Origin: Pseudomonadota bacterium
Lineage (GTDB): Bacteria; Desulfobacterota; Binatia; UBA12015
Assembly (NCBI GenBank): GCA_005777805.1
Contig: SXLG01000017.1
Span: forward strand, 1-36,518
Direction: 5' to 3'
DNA length: 36,518 bases
The notes below the pieces were generated by a model. It was not told the origin of the DNA. It did not search any database and was given only the letters and a program-made list of their open reading frames with translations. The translations under genes were made by a program, and so were the position numbers. This document shows positions 16,628 to 24,076 of the stretch, piece by piece (positions within the stretch are counted from its first letter, which is position 1; every line of letters begins with the position of its first letter).

Positions 16628-17413
16628 TCAGTCCTTCTTCTGGGCGGTGTCGTCTGCTTTGCGGGCGTGTTTCTCGGGGATGGCAAGCCCGCCGGTCCGC
16701 ATCGCGAGCCAGTAGAGGTCACCGTCGGCTTCGGTGAGATCGCCCTGACGGAAGCCGGCCCGCAGCCCACGCACGACCGACTTGGTCATCGCCACCGGTA
16801 GGGCCGGTTGGCGCAGGATGCGCGCGGCAAGCTCGCGTGCCGTTGCCAGTGCCGGCCCCGTGCCGACTTGATTGACGAGGCCCCAGCGCAGGGCGTCGGC
16901 GGATTCGATGCGCTCGCAGGTGGTGACCAACTCGATCGTGCGGGCGGGGCCGATCTCGCGCATCAGGAGGGGCAGGGCGCCCCAGGTGAGCGGCATGCCG
17001 AGTTCGATCTCGGGCAGGCGCAACCAGGCGTCCTCCGACATGACGCGCATATCACAGGCGAGCGCCAGCACGGCACCGCCCCCGATGCAGTGGCCGTCGA
17101 TGGCGGCGATCGTGATCTGGTCGAGGGCATCGAGTGCTGCCACCGTGCGATCGCCGATGCGCGCGCGGTGGCGGCGCTCGAGATCGTTGCGCGGCGGCCC
17201 GGCCTCGCGCGGGCTGGAGAGATCGGCACCGGCCGAGAAGACGCCGCCCGCGCCGGTCAGGATCACGACCCGGGTCTCGAAGTCCGAGCGCAGCGCGGCG
17301 CAGAGGTCCTGCAGCAAATGGTGTTCCCGCGGCGAGAGCGCGTTGCGACGCTCCGGGCGGTCGAGCGTGATGATCGCCAGGCCGTTCTCTTCGTTGACCA
17401 GCCGAACGCTCAT
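16628..17413 (-). CDS. Enoyl-CoA hydratase / isomerase family protein
   Basis: The 261-residue protein is a crotonase-fold enzyme. The oxyanion-hole segments are present: GGVFSAGADL (56-65) and IDGHCIGGGAVLALACD. Of the two catalytic glutamates of hydratases, the second is kept (E135 in RLPEIELGM) but the first position (GGG-C-E in mitochondrial hydratase) is Val115, so simple enoyl-CoA hydration is doubtful; isomerase, thioesterase or another crotonase chemistry is possible. The start ATG 17413 overlaps the stop of the Yip1-like gene. It is the last gene of a three-gene unit. Confidence 0.85.
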   Translation of the reverse strand: MSVRLVNEENGLAIITLDRPERRNALSPREHHLLQDLCAALRSDFETRVVILTGAGGVFSAGADLSSPREAGPPRNDLERRHRARIGDRTVAALDALDQITIAAIDGHCIGGGAVLALACDMRVMSEDAWLRLPEIELGMPLTWGALPLLMREIGPARTIELVTTCERIESADALRWGLVNQVGTGPALATARELAARILRQPALPVAMTKSVVRGLRAGFRQGDLTEADGDLYWLAMRTGGLAIPEKHARKADDTAQKKD

Positions 17414-18054
17414 CGCGGGGCCTGCGGGGCCGGAGCAGAGCCTGGGGCTGTACCCGACGCGGTGCTTGGCGCGGACTCGAGGCCGGGGAGTGGCCCCACC
17501 ACCGTCCCGAGGACGAGTGCCGCGACGACAAAGATAGCGAAGCCTCCGGTGAACGCGGCCACAGCACGGCCGGTGCCCAGCCCGAGCGCCTGGCGAATCG
17601 CCACGACATGCGCGATCAATGTCATGCAGAATATACCGAGAGCCAGGACGATCTCGGCCGAACCGAGGGGCAGGGCGGCCGCGATCCACAGGAACTGCGG
17701 CGAAGCCGCAAACGCCATCGTGCGCAGCAGCCGGGCGAGCTCGCCACTCCCGCCGAGCAGGCGCGTCCCGATGAGCCACACCAGCAGCGACGAGCAGAGC
17801 CAGCCGAGGTAGGCCGAGCCGAGCGAGAGCACGACGCCGGCCCGGCCGAACTCGGCAAAGCTGCCGATCCCCTGCGCCAGCCCGACCGCCAGCAGCACCA
17901 CCAGTCCGAGTCGCGTGGCGGCGGGGTCCCGCGCGATTTCGGCGTAGGTCTCGGGCGCCAGGCGAATCGCCCCGATCATTCTCTCCACGAGATGTTCGAG
18001 CGATCCCGGCTCGGTCTTGGCCCGGCTGGCGTCCGGTGCGCGCCCCGGGCTCAT
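17410..18054 (-). CDS. Yip1-like multi-pass membrane protein
   Basis: The 214-residue protein has an N-terminal cytoplasmic segment (LEHLVERMIGAIRLAPETYA, typical of bacterial Yip1-domain proteins), then about five membrane spans and a Pro/Ala/Ser-rich tail. Bacterial Yip1 family (PF04893) proteins have no settled function. ATG 18054 overlaps the stop of the monooxygenase gene (ATGA), and its own stop overlaps the next ATG. The family call rests on the N-terminal helix and topology only. Confidence 0.6.
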   Translation of the reverse strand: MSPGRAPDASRAKTEPGSLEHLVERMIGAIRLAPETYAEIARDPAATRLGLVVLLAVGLAQGIGSFAEFGRAGVVLSLGSAYLGWLCSSLLVWLIGTRLLGGSGELARLLRTMAFAASPQFLWIAAALPLGSAEIVLALGIFCMTLIAHVVAIRQALGLGTGRAVAAFTGGFAIFVVAALVLGTVVGPLPGLESAPSTASGTAPGSAPAPQAPR

Positions 18055-18410
18055 TCGCCCTCGCGCCGATCGGTGCGGAGGATGACCTCGTGGATCTCGA
18101 GTACGTTCTTGCCGGCGAACATCTCGGCGGGCGGCCGGTTGGAATGCGCGGCGCGGAAGGAATCGCTGCGTGTCCAATTCCAGAAATCGGCCTCGCTCTG
18201 CCACCAGGTCTGGACCAGGTAGTAGCCCTGTTCGCTGCTCTCGACCCAGGCACCCGTCGCGTGGTCGAAGCGTCGGGTGACGGGGCGCAGGACATAGTTG
18301 TTGATGAAGCCCGGCGACTGGTCGATCAGCTGGGCTCTCTTGCGGAAGCGCTCCTCGAAATCCGCTTCGTGTCCAGCCGCGACCGGAATGCGATTAGTCA
18401 CTACAAACAT
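18051..18410 (-). CDS. ABM-domain monooxygenase (haem-degrading-type)
   Basis: The 119-residue protein is a small ferredoxin-like antibiotic biosynthesis monooxygenase (PF03992). MFVVTNRIPVAAGHEADFEE, the PGF turn, and W-x-S-x-x-D-F-W-x-W-T with a following S..FRAAH match the IsdG/HmoA-like haem-degrading subgroup. GGGAGA lies eight bases before ATG 18410 in an unusually AT-rich leader, which suggests a promoter here for the three-gene unit. Haem as substrate is inferred from the subgroup; quinol or other small aromatics are alternatives. Confidence 0.75.
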   Translation of the reverse strand: MFVVTNRIPVAAGHEADFEERFRKRAQLIDQSPGFINNYVLRPVTRRFDHATGAWVESSEQGYYLVQTWWQSEADFWNWTRSDSFRAAHSNRPPAEMFAGKNVLEIHEVILRTDRREGE

Positions 18411-18493
18411 TTGTTATTCTCCCGTGTTGCGGGCCGCTTGCGCCGGGAACCGTGGCTCTGGGCGTGGCCACCGGGCGTACTACCGGGTCGGTG

Positions 18494-19816
18494 CTAGCAC
18501 GCGCTCTGTCTTGCGCTCGGGCCGCCTGCGGCATCGGCGGCGCGCAGGGCCTCGGCGAGGTAGGGCAGCGCCGCATCGCTCAGCGAGACCTCGGGCGCGA
18601 GCCGGCGGGCGAGACCCTCGACCGTCATCAGCGCGATGTTGACCATCGTCATGTGGCTGCGTGCCTGGATGCGGTGGCGGCGCAGAATGTCGAAGATCTT
18701 GCCGATCTCGAGGGTGAGCTGGATGTTGGCGAGGCCGCGGTGCTGGAGGCTCGTGACGAACCGGCAGATGTCCGCCTCGTAGGCGGCGTAGTCGGGTGGT
18801 GCCGCGTGGGGCGAGTTCTCGTGGAAGAGGCGGGCGACCGTCGGGCCGTCGCCGGTCGCGAACGCAAACAGCGTGCGCGCCACCGTGACCCGGTCCGCGT
18901 CGCTCAATGTGCCGACCAGGCCGAGGTCAAGCAGGTAGACAGTGGAGGGTGGCGCAAAGCGGAGATTGCCCGGATGGAGGTCGGCGTGGGTGAAGCCGTG
19001 CAGGAAGATCATCCGGCAGACGCAGCGCAATCCGGCCTCGACGATTGCGCGCTGGTCGCAGCCGGCCTGGGCGAGTTGGTTCTCGTGCACGCCCTCGACA
19101 AAGTCCATGGTCAGGACCGAATCCGAGCAAGCGTCGGGATACAGGTGTGGGAAGCGGATCTGCGGATCGTCCGCAAAATTGCGCTGGAAGCGTCGATTAT
19201 TCTGCGCTTCCAGCATGAGGTGGATCTGCGCCCGGACGGCATCGCAGAAAGCACCGAGCGCGTCCTCGAGCGCGATCAAGCGCAGCGAGGGGACGAGCTT
19301 CTCGAGCCAGCGTCCCGCCGCGAGCAGAAACCGCCGGTCGACCTCGACTTTCTCGAGCAGTCCGGGCCGGCGGATCTTGACGGCCACCGCGATACCCCCC
19401 GTGCGCAGCACCGCCCGGTGCACCTGGGCCACCGAAGCGGCCGCAACCGGTACGGGATCGAAGCTCGCGAAGATCGCCTCGAGCTTCTGTCCAAGGTCGT
19501 TTTCGATGATCGTGCGGACCTGCGCGAAGGGGAAGGGTGGCACCTGATCCTGCAGGGCCGCGAGTTCCTCGACGAGGGGGCCGGGCAGGAGATCGGTGCG
19601 CGTCGACGCGATCTGGCCGACCTTGATGTAGGTGGCACCGGCGCGGCTGCAGAAGACGGCCAGCGCCCGCCCGAGCGCACGCTGGGCCCGCTCGCCCGGC
19701 GGGATACCGCGCCGGCCGAGCGCGGCGACGAAGGTTACGGCACTTGTCGCCGCCGCAGCAAGCACACCGAACGCCCGCAGGACGGGGCGCGGCAGGACGG
19801 CGAGGGCGCGGTGCAT
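18494..19816 (-). CDS. ABC1/UbiB family atypical kinase
   Basis: The 440-residue protein has the UbiB/ADCK layout: KVGQ at 65-68 in the extension motif (YIKVGQIASTRTDLLP), the alanine-rich loop VAAASVAQVHRA (124-135), the ATP-binding lysine in VAVKI (K147), catalytic HADLHPGN at 277-284 and DLG at 297-299 where other kinases have DFG. This group supports ubiquinone or other isoprenoid lipid metabolism as an ATPase. ATG 19816 precedes the conserved core by about 60 residues; only a distant GAGG is upstream. The C-terminus is hydrophilic, without the two membrane helices of E. coli UbiB. Confidence 0.88.
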   Translation of the reverse strand: MHRALAVLPRPVLRAFGVLAAAATSAVTFVAALGRRGIPPGERAQRALGRALAVFCSRAGATYIKVGQIASTRTDLLPGPLVEELAALQDQVPPFPFAQVRTIIENDLGQKLEAIFASFDPVPVAAASVAQVHRAVLRTGGIAVAVKIRRPGLLEKVEVDRRFLLAAGRWLEKLVPSLRLIALEDALGAFCDAVRAQIHLMLEAQNNRRFQRNFADDPQIRFPHLYPDACSDSVLTMDFVEGVHENQLAQAGCDQRAIVEAGLRCVCRMIFLHGFTHADLHPGNLRFAPPSTVYLLDLGLVGTLSDADRVTVARTLFAFATGDGPTVARLFHENSPHAAPPDYAAYEADICRFVTSLQHRGLANIQLTLEIGKIFDILRRHRIQARSHMTMVNIALMTVEGLARRLAPEVSLSDAALPYLAEALRAADAAGGPSARQSAC

Positions 19817-19957
19817 CCGGGCGAAGCTAGCAACCTCGCGCGCGGGCCCGCCATCCACCACCGCGGTCCCAGCGTGACGATCGCCCCCGCACGAACGGAG
19901 TGCGCGAACGCGGGCCGGGCGCGCGCGCGGTGCTGTTCTCCGCTGCTTCGAACACGA

Positions 19958-20035
19958 CCGGTGGTCTCGGTTGACAGGCCGCGCCGCGACGCGCGCGCGT
20001 GGATCGGCCGCAGCGGCCGGTGGTCTCGGTTGACA
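19958..20035. repeat. Direct repeat pair, period 59 bp, each with TTGACA
   Basis: CCGGTGGTCTCGGTTGACA is present exactly at 19958-19976 and 20017-20035, in the 250-bp gap between divergent genes. Each copy ends in a consensus -35 hexamer for the plus strand; I see no matching -10 box 17 bp downstream in either. A 15-bp palindrome CGGCCG-CAG-CGGCCG (20005-20019) abuts copy 2. Confidence 0.7.
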
Positions 20036-20066
20036 CGAGGGCGCGCGCAGCCGAAGGGAGACACTC

Positions 20067-20621
20067 ATGTCACCCTTTTTGCCGCGCGTACGCGCCCTTG
20101 GATTCGTCGTTCTTCTGCTCGCGCCTGCGGGCTGTGGCTGGTTCGCCGCCGGCGTTGCTGGCACGATCTATGCGGGCGGGGATCACGGGCCGACAGGCAC
20201 GGATCTGGCTCTCCTGCGCCAGCAGTCGGCGCCCTACGGACAGCCGGGAACGGCGAGAATCCAGGGGCAAATCCGGCTGCCGGTCGGCGGTGGCCTGATC
20301 GTCGTGCCGCCCGCAACGCCAGTCTTCCTGACGCCCGCAACGACCTGGATGCAGGCTCAGGTCCGCCAGCAGGTGGTCGGGGCGGACCGGCTGCCCAAGC
20401 GGGTCGACGCTGGCGAAATCTGGTGGGTCAAGAATACCGACACGGGCGGACGGTTCTCCTTCAGTGAGCTGCCTGCGGGCGATTATTTCGTCCTCTGCTC
20501 GGTTGCCTGGACGACGGCATCGGGCAAGGCAGAGACCCAGGTCGCCTGGGCGCAGCTGACTCTGGCCGCAGGCGGAGACGCTCGCCTGATCGTCGGCCGC
20601 CCGGGCCCCGGCGGCGCCTGA
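20067..20621 (+). CDS. Secreted, possibly lipid-anchored protein
   Basis: A 184-residue protein starting at ATG 20067 after GGGAGAC. The signal peptide (GFVVLLLAPAGCGWF) ends at C23 in a lipobox-like APAGC; Pro at -3 is unusual, so lipidation is probable rather than certain. The mature part has a short carboxypeptidase-regulatory-like beta segment (GGRFSFSELPAGDYFVLCSV), common in surface and carbohydrate-related proteins. No catalytic motif. Divergent from the ABC1 kinase gene. Confidence 0.6.
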   Translation: MSPFLPRVRALGFVVLLLAPAGCGWFAAGVAGTIYAGGDHGPTGTDLALLRQQSAPYGQPGTARIQGQIRLPVGGGLIVVPPATPVFLTPATTWMQAQVRQQVVGADRLPKRVDAGEIWWVKNTDTGGRFSFSELPAGDYFVLCSVAWTTASGKAETQVAWAQLTLAAGGDARLIVGRPGPGGA

Positions 20622-20731
20622 GCCCAAACACAACGGTGGGGACAGTGTCGGGACGGGTGCGCTGTTGCCGGGCGCCGACCATCACCCGCCCCTGAGCCCA
20701 AACACAACGGTCGGGACAGTGTCGGGACGGG
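20617..20731 (+). repeat. Direct repeat pair, 41 bp units, period 74 bp
   Basis: Units 20617-20657 and 20691-20731 differ at one base of 41. They begin CCTGAGCCCAAACACAACGG and end GGGACAGTGTCGGGACGGG; the core GACAGTGTC is near-palindromic. Unit 1 begins on the stop codon of the preceding gene. The style resembles REP elements moved by RAYT transposases, but no RAYT is in the window. The rest of the 288-bp gap (20732-20909) holds no gene that I can support; a minus-strand frame reading PEKFLGKLVIRLRRALAQW is the only protein-like stretch. Confidence 0.85.
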
Positions 20732-20909
20732 AAGGCTGCCCAGGGGCGCGAGATCCCAAGCACGGGCTCTTTCGAGAAGCTCTCCCATTGAGCCAGCGCC
20801 CGCCGCAAGCGAATCACGAGCTTGCCGAGGAACTTCTCCGGTACCGCACGGCGCGTGCGCGTGTGTGGCGTGGCCATGCGGGGACCGACGCCCGACCGAT
20901 CTCCCCTCG

Positions 20910-21806
20910 TCAAGGTACGACGGGCGGGCCCGGATCGAGACGCGGATCCCAGGGCGAGGTGCGTACCGGCCAGTCCTGCTCGCGTGCCCTCTCGAGCGCC
21001 GGGCGTTCTCCGGCGGGGGCATGCCCGGCGAGCCACCCGAGCATGCTGCCCTGCGCCCCGGGGGATGCTGCAAAATCGTTGGCGTACTCGCCGAAGATGG
21101 CAGAGACCAGCACCTCGTGTCGTACCAGGTCGATATGGAGAGCATCCTCCCTGCCCAGGAAAATCTGCGTGTCGGCGTCGAGGCGAGCGTCGAGATCGGC
21201 CGCACGGAAGCTCCGGCGGGGGAATCGCGGTGAGGCCCGGGTGGTGGTGGAGAGAGCGAAATGCACGCGGGGGTCGGCGAACCGATCGCCGATCACGTCG
21301 TCGCGCAAATATTGCAAGCTGAGCGGCTCGCCGCCGAGCACGAACTGGTTGACGCGGAAGAAGCCTGCGGTGTCCGAGACGAGGCCGATCAGGCGGGGGG
21401 AGGGTACCTCGGCCACGCTGGCGATCGGCCAGTGCCGTGACACCGAGATCAGCACGAGCGCGTTGTAGGCGTTGATCCAGTAGGCGAGCGCGTCGGCCCG
21501 GCTCGGAAAGGCCTCGGGCGTGGCGTCGGGACTGGTGTGCGCGAGCCAGAGGTAGAGGCGCTCGAGCGCGCGCGGGTCGCGCGCCAGCGCGGCATGGTTC
21601 ACCCGGCCGTGCTCGTCGACATGGACGTCCAGAATGCGGTCCAGGAGATCCCAGGCCTGCTCGGGTGTCGCCGGGGCCGGTTCGGCGTGGGCGACCACGC
21701 GGGCCGGAGACACGACCGCATGGCAGGCCGCGACAAGCGTGAGTGCAAGTGTGCAAGCACCGAGTTGCCAGAGGCGCGGGCGCCCCGGCGCGATGCGACG
21801 CCTCAT
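20910..21806 (-). CDS. DUF547 lipoprotein
   Basis: The 298-residue protein has a lipobox VAAC (C28) after the signal peptide (LGACTLALTLVAAC) and the DUF547 (PF04784) hallmark LAYWINAYNALVLISV near residues 107-122. The family is widespread in secreted proteins but has no settled activity. Its ATG overlaps the stop of the sulfatase-like gene (21803-21806, ATGA), so the two lipoproteins are made together and probably act together in the envelope. The C-terminus ends in a Pro-rich tail. Confidence 0.82.
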   Translation of the reverse strand: MRRRIAPGRPRLWQLGACTLALTLVAACHAVVSPARVVAHAEPAPATPEQAWDLLDRILDVHVDEHGRVNHAALARDPRALERLYLWLAHTSPDATPEAFPSRADALAYWINAYNALVLISVSRHWPIASVAEVPSPRLIGLVSDTAGFFRVNQFVLGGEPLSLQYLRDDVIGDRFADPRVHFALSTTTRASPRFPRRSFRAADLDARLDADTQIFLGREDALHIDLVRHEVLVSAIFGEYANDFAASPGAQGSMLGWLAGHAPAGERPALERAREQDWPVRTSPWDPRLDPGPPVVP

Positions 21807-23743
21807 CGCGCTGTCCCGGATCGCGCCGGGGCCGGCGTCGGTGCGCTGCCTCGCCCCGAGAGGTGGATGAGAAAGGGGCCGCCCGAGCGCTGCGGCGTTG
21901 GTGCGCTGGCCGGCGTGGCGGTGCTTGCCGGCGGAGGCGGTTCATCCGCTGACGCGAACTCGTGAGCAAGCTCGGTCGCGGCGTCGCGCAGCCGGGCCAG
22001 CGGGTGCCCGGGCCCGATCTGGAGAGGCTGCGTCTCCTCGGGATCGCGGCTGAGGTCCCAGCATTGGGTCACCGCGGGGGGAGGCGCGGCGATACATTTG
22101 GCGGTTGACGAGCGCACCCCGACCGCCCGGCCAGGTCCTTCGAAGACCACGAATTCGCGCTCGGCGGGTGCCTCACGAGTCGGGTCGAGCAGGCCGGCAA
22201 GACTCCTCCCGTCGCGCGCTGTCGTGTCGCTCCGACCGGTGAGATCGAGCAGGGTCGGCGCGAGATCCGCGACCGAGGTCGGAGTCGTGATGCGCTGGCC
22301 CGGCGGAAGGGTGCCCGGCCAGTGGATGACCAGGGGCACGCGCAGCATCGCGTCGGACAGCGCTGACCGCGCCTTCACCCCCTGGCGTCCCGGCGCTTGA
22401 CTCGGGTCGGCGACCGCGGCCAGGAGGAGGCCGCTCTGGCCGGCATCGCGGGGCAGGTCCTTCACGAAATCGAGGAGATCGCGATCGGTCGCGCGGGTGC
22501 GGACGAAGACGAGCCACGGGCCGGCAGCCGGCGTGTGCTCGACCCATGCCCGCGCCGCGGCGAGCGCGTCGGCAGAACCCTCGCCGTCGGTCGGCAGGGC
22601 ATTGTGGTCCATCCAAAGTTCAAAGCCCTCGGCGAAACCCGCGCTGGCCTCCAGGTTCGGGTCGCTGCTGAAGCCGGCCGTCCGGTAGCCGGCCTCGCGG
22701 AGCGTTTGGGCGAGCAGGGGGAGGGGGTGCGCCAGGGTCTCGAAGCGGTTTCGGCCGATGACGCCGGTGCGGTGGGGCAGAAGACCGGTGAACAGGCTCG
22801 CGTGTGTTCCGCTCGGGGTGGTGGAGTTGCGCAAGGCCAGGTCGAAGGCCGCTCCCTCCCTGGCCAGGGTGTCGAGGGCCGCCGTCGGGGCGGGCGGGGC
22901 GAGCGAGAGAACGAGCAGGTTGGGGCCTGGCGGTCGCTCGGCCGGAGCGAAGAGCGTGGCGTCGCCCCAGAGCGGCAGCGAGGGGCGGAGATCGTGCGCA
23001 TTCTCCGGTCGGGTCGAAAATTTGAAATGGACCGTCTGACCGGCGAGCTCCGCCAGCGACACCTCGAAGTCCCGCCACGCCCGATCGGTCGGCACGCGCG
23101 CCGGGTCGAGCGTGGCCTCGAAGAGGTCGAGGTCGAGGCCTTCGCGCCCCGCCGTAATGCCGAAGCGTACGGGGGCTGTGTCGGCCCGCCACGCCGGTTC
23201 CTCGACGCCGATCGAGAAGCGCAGCGTCGCTTCGGGCGGCACGTTCACCTCGGCGGTCCGCAGAGCGCGATGCGGGAGTGTCGGAGCGCGGAAGAGTCGG
23301 TACGCGCGGCCGAGCGGGCCGCGGCTGCTCTCGACCGAGAAACGCGCCCGCCCGGTGTCGACCGGCAGAGCAAGAGCCGTGCGCTCTCCGCTGGCCGGAT
23401 CGTACGGACCGACGAGGGCGATGCCGCCGACCGGAGCGGGTGGGCGGGCCGGCGGGACCACGGCTTCGCACGCGAGACGCGCGTCCGGCGCCGCCGCGTC
23501 AGGGGTGCATTCCGCCAGCGCGCCGTTCTGCCGAGCCGAAGTGAAAGCCGGGCGATGCACGCCGGCGAGTCCAACCGGATGGCGAACCCGGACTCCGGTG
23601 GCGGGCCGGAGCTCGAAGCGCCCATCGGCCAGCCGGGCCACGGGCCGTGACACCCGCGGCGTGTCGTCGCCCGGCGTACGCGAGCAGGCCGCAAGCAGGA
23701 GGACGACGAAACCAAGCTGGCGCAGGCAACGGGGGCGCAACAC
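21803..23743 (-). CDS. Sulfatase-fold lipoprotein lacking the active site
   Basis: The 646-residue lipoprotein (LLLAAC, C20) has an N-terminal beta-rich domain of about 270 residues and then a sulfatase/alkaline-phosphatase-superfamily domain: NLLVLSL (275-281), THASLFTGLLPHRTGV (313-328), LAQTLREAGYRTAGFSSDPN and ALSDAMLRVPLVIHWPG. The fold is plain, but the metal and catalytic residues are gone: the usual D-T-L-R-x-D after the first strand is APPAPTAA, the [CS]-x-P-S-R site is TTPSG, and the D-H-G-E motif is DPSQ (446-449). It should therefore be a pseudoenzyme, perhaps a binding or scaffold protein. GTG start at 23743; translationally coupled to DUF547. Confidence 0.8.
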   Translation of the reverse strand: MLRPRCLRQLGFVVLLLAACSRTPGDDTPRVSRPVARLADGRFELRPATGVRVRHPVGLAGVHRPAFTSARQNGALAECTPDAAAPDARLACEAVVPPARPPAPVGGIALVGPYDPASGERTALALPVDTGRARFSVESSRGPLGRAYRLFRAPTLPHRALRTAEVNVPPEATLRFSIGVEEPAWRADTAPVRFGITAGREGLDLDLFEATLDPARVPTDRAWRDFEVSLAELAGQTVHFKFSTRPENAHDLRPSLPLWGDATLFAPAERPPGPNLLVLSLAPPAPTAALDTLAREGAAFDLALRNSTTPSGTHASLFTGLLPHRTGVIGRNRFETLAHPLPLLAQTLREAGYRTAGFSSDPNLEASAGFAEGFELWMDHNALPTDGEGSADALAAARAWVEHTPAAGPWLVFVRTRATDRDLLDFVKDLPRDAGQSGLLLAAVADPSQAPGRQGVKARSALSDAMLRVPLVIHWPGTLPPGQRITTPTSVADLAPTLLDLTGRSDTTARDGRSLAGLLDPTREAPAEREFVVFEGPGRAVGVRSSTAKCIAAPPPAVTQCWDLSRDPEETQPLQIGPGHPLARLRDAATELAHEFASADEPPPPASTATPASAPTPQRSGGPFLIHLSGRGSAPTPAPARSGTAR

Positions 23744-24076
23744 GCCGACACGCCTAGCAGATCAGCGCGGCCCCGAGCTTGTGTCGCTGCCGCGGCGTCT
23801 CGCCGCGAGCGACGGGCAGCATTGAGCGAAGCGCGGCTCTGGAACCTGCGGCCGCGGCGCTGCGCAGGCCGCTCGCCGCGATCGGCGGGGATTCGCGCCC
23901 CTCGCGCGGGACTTCGCGGCGTGACGATGGTGGCCTCGCTCCGGGCCGCAGGCCCGCGTCGTCTATGCCGCGCGGTGCACGCGGCCGCGGGCACGACTGA
24001 TCTGAGGTCAGCCTCCGCCACAGCGCCGCCGCCCGCCATAGGCCAGATCGCGCCACTCGGTGTAGGCTCGGGTGCG
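23744..24076. other. Divergent intergenic region with a strong stem-loop
   Basis: 333 bp lies between the sulfatase-like gene and an MFS gene, both transcribed outward. Frames are open here but show no domain. It contains a hairpin CGCGGCG-TCT-CGCCGCG at 23791-23807 with an outer GCTGC/GCAGC pair (23786-23820), and a GTGACGATGGTG near 23921 resembling the start of units in the 9886-10140 array. Promoters for both genes must be here; I cannot place them. Confidence 0.5.
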
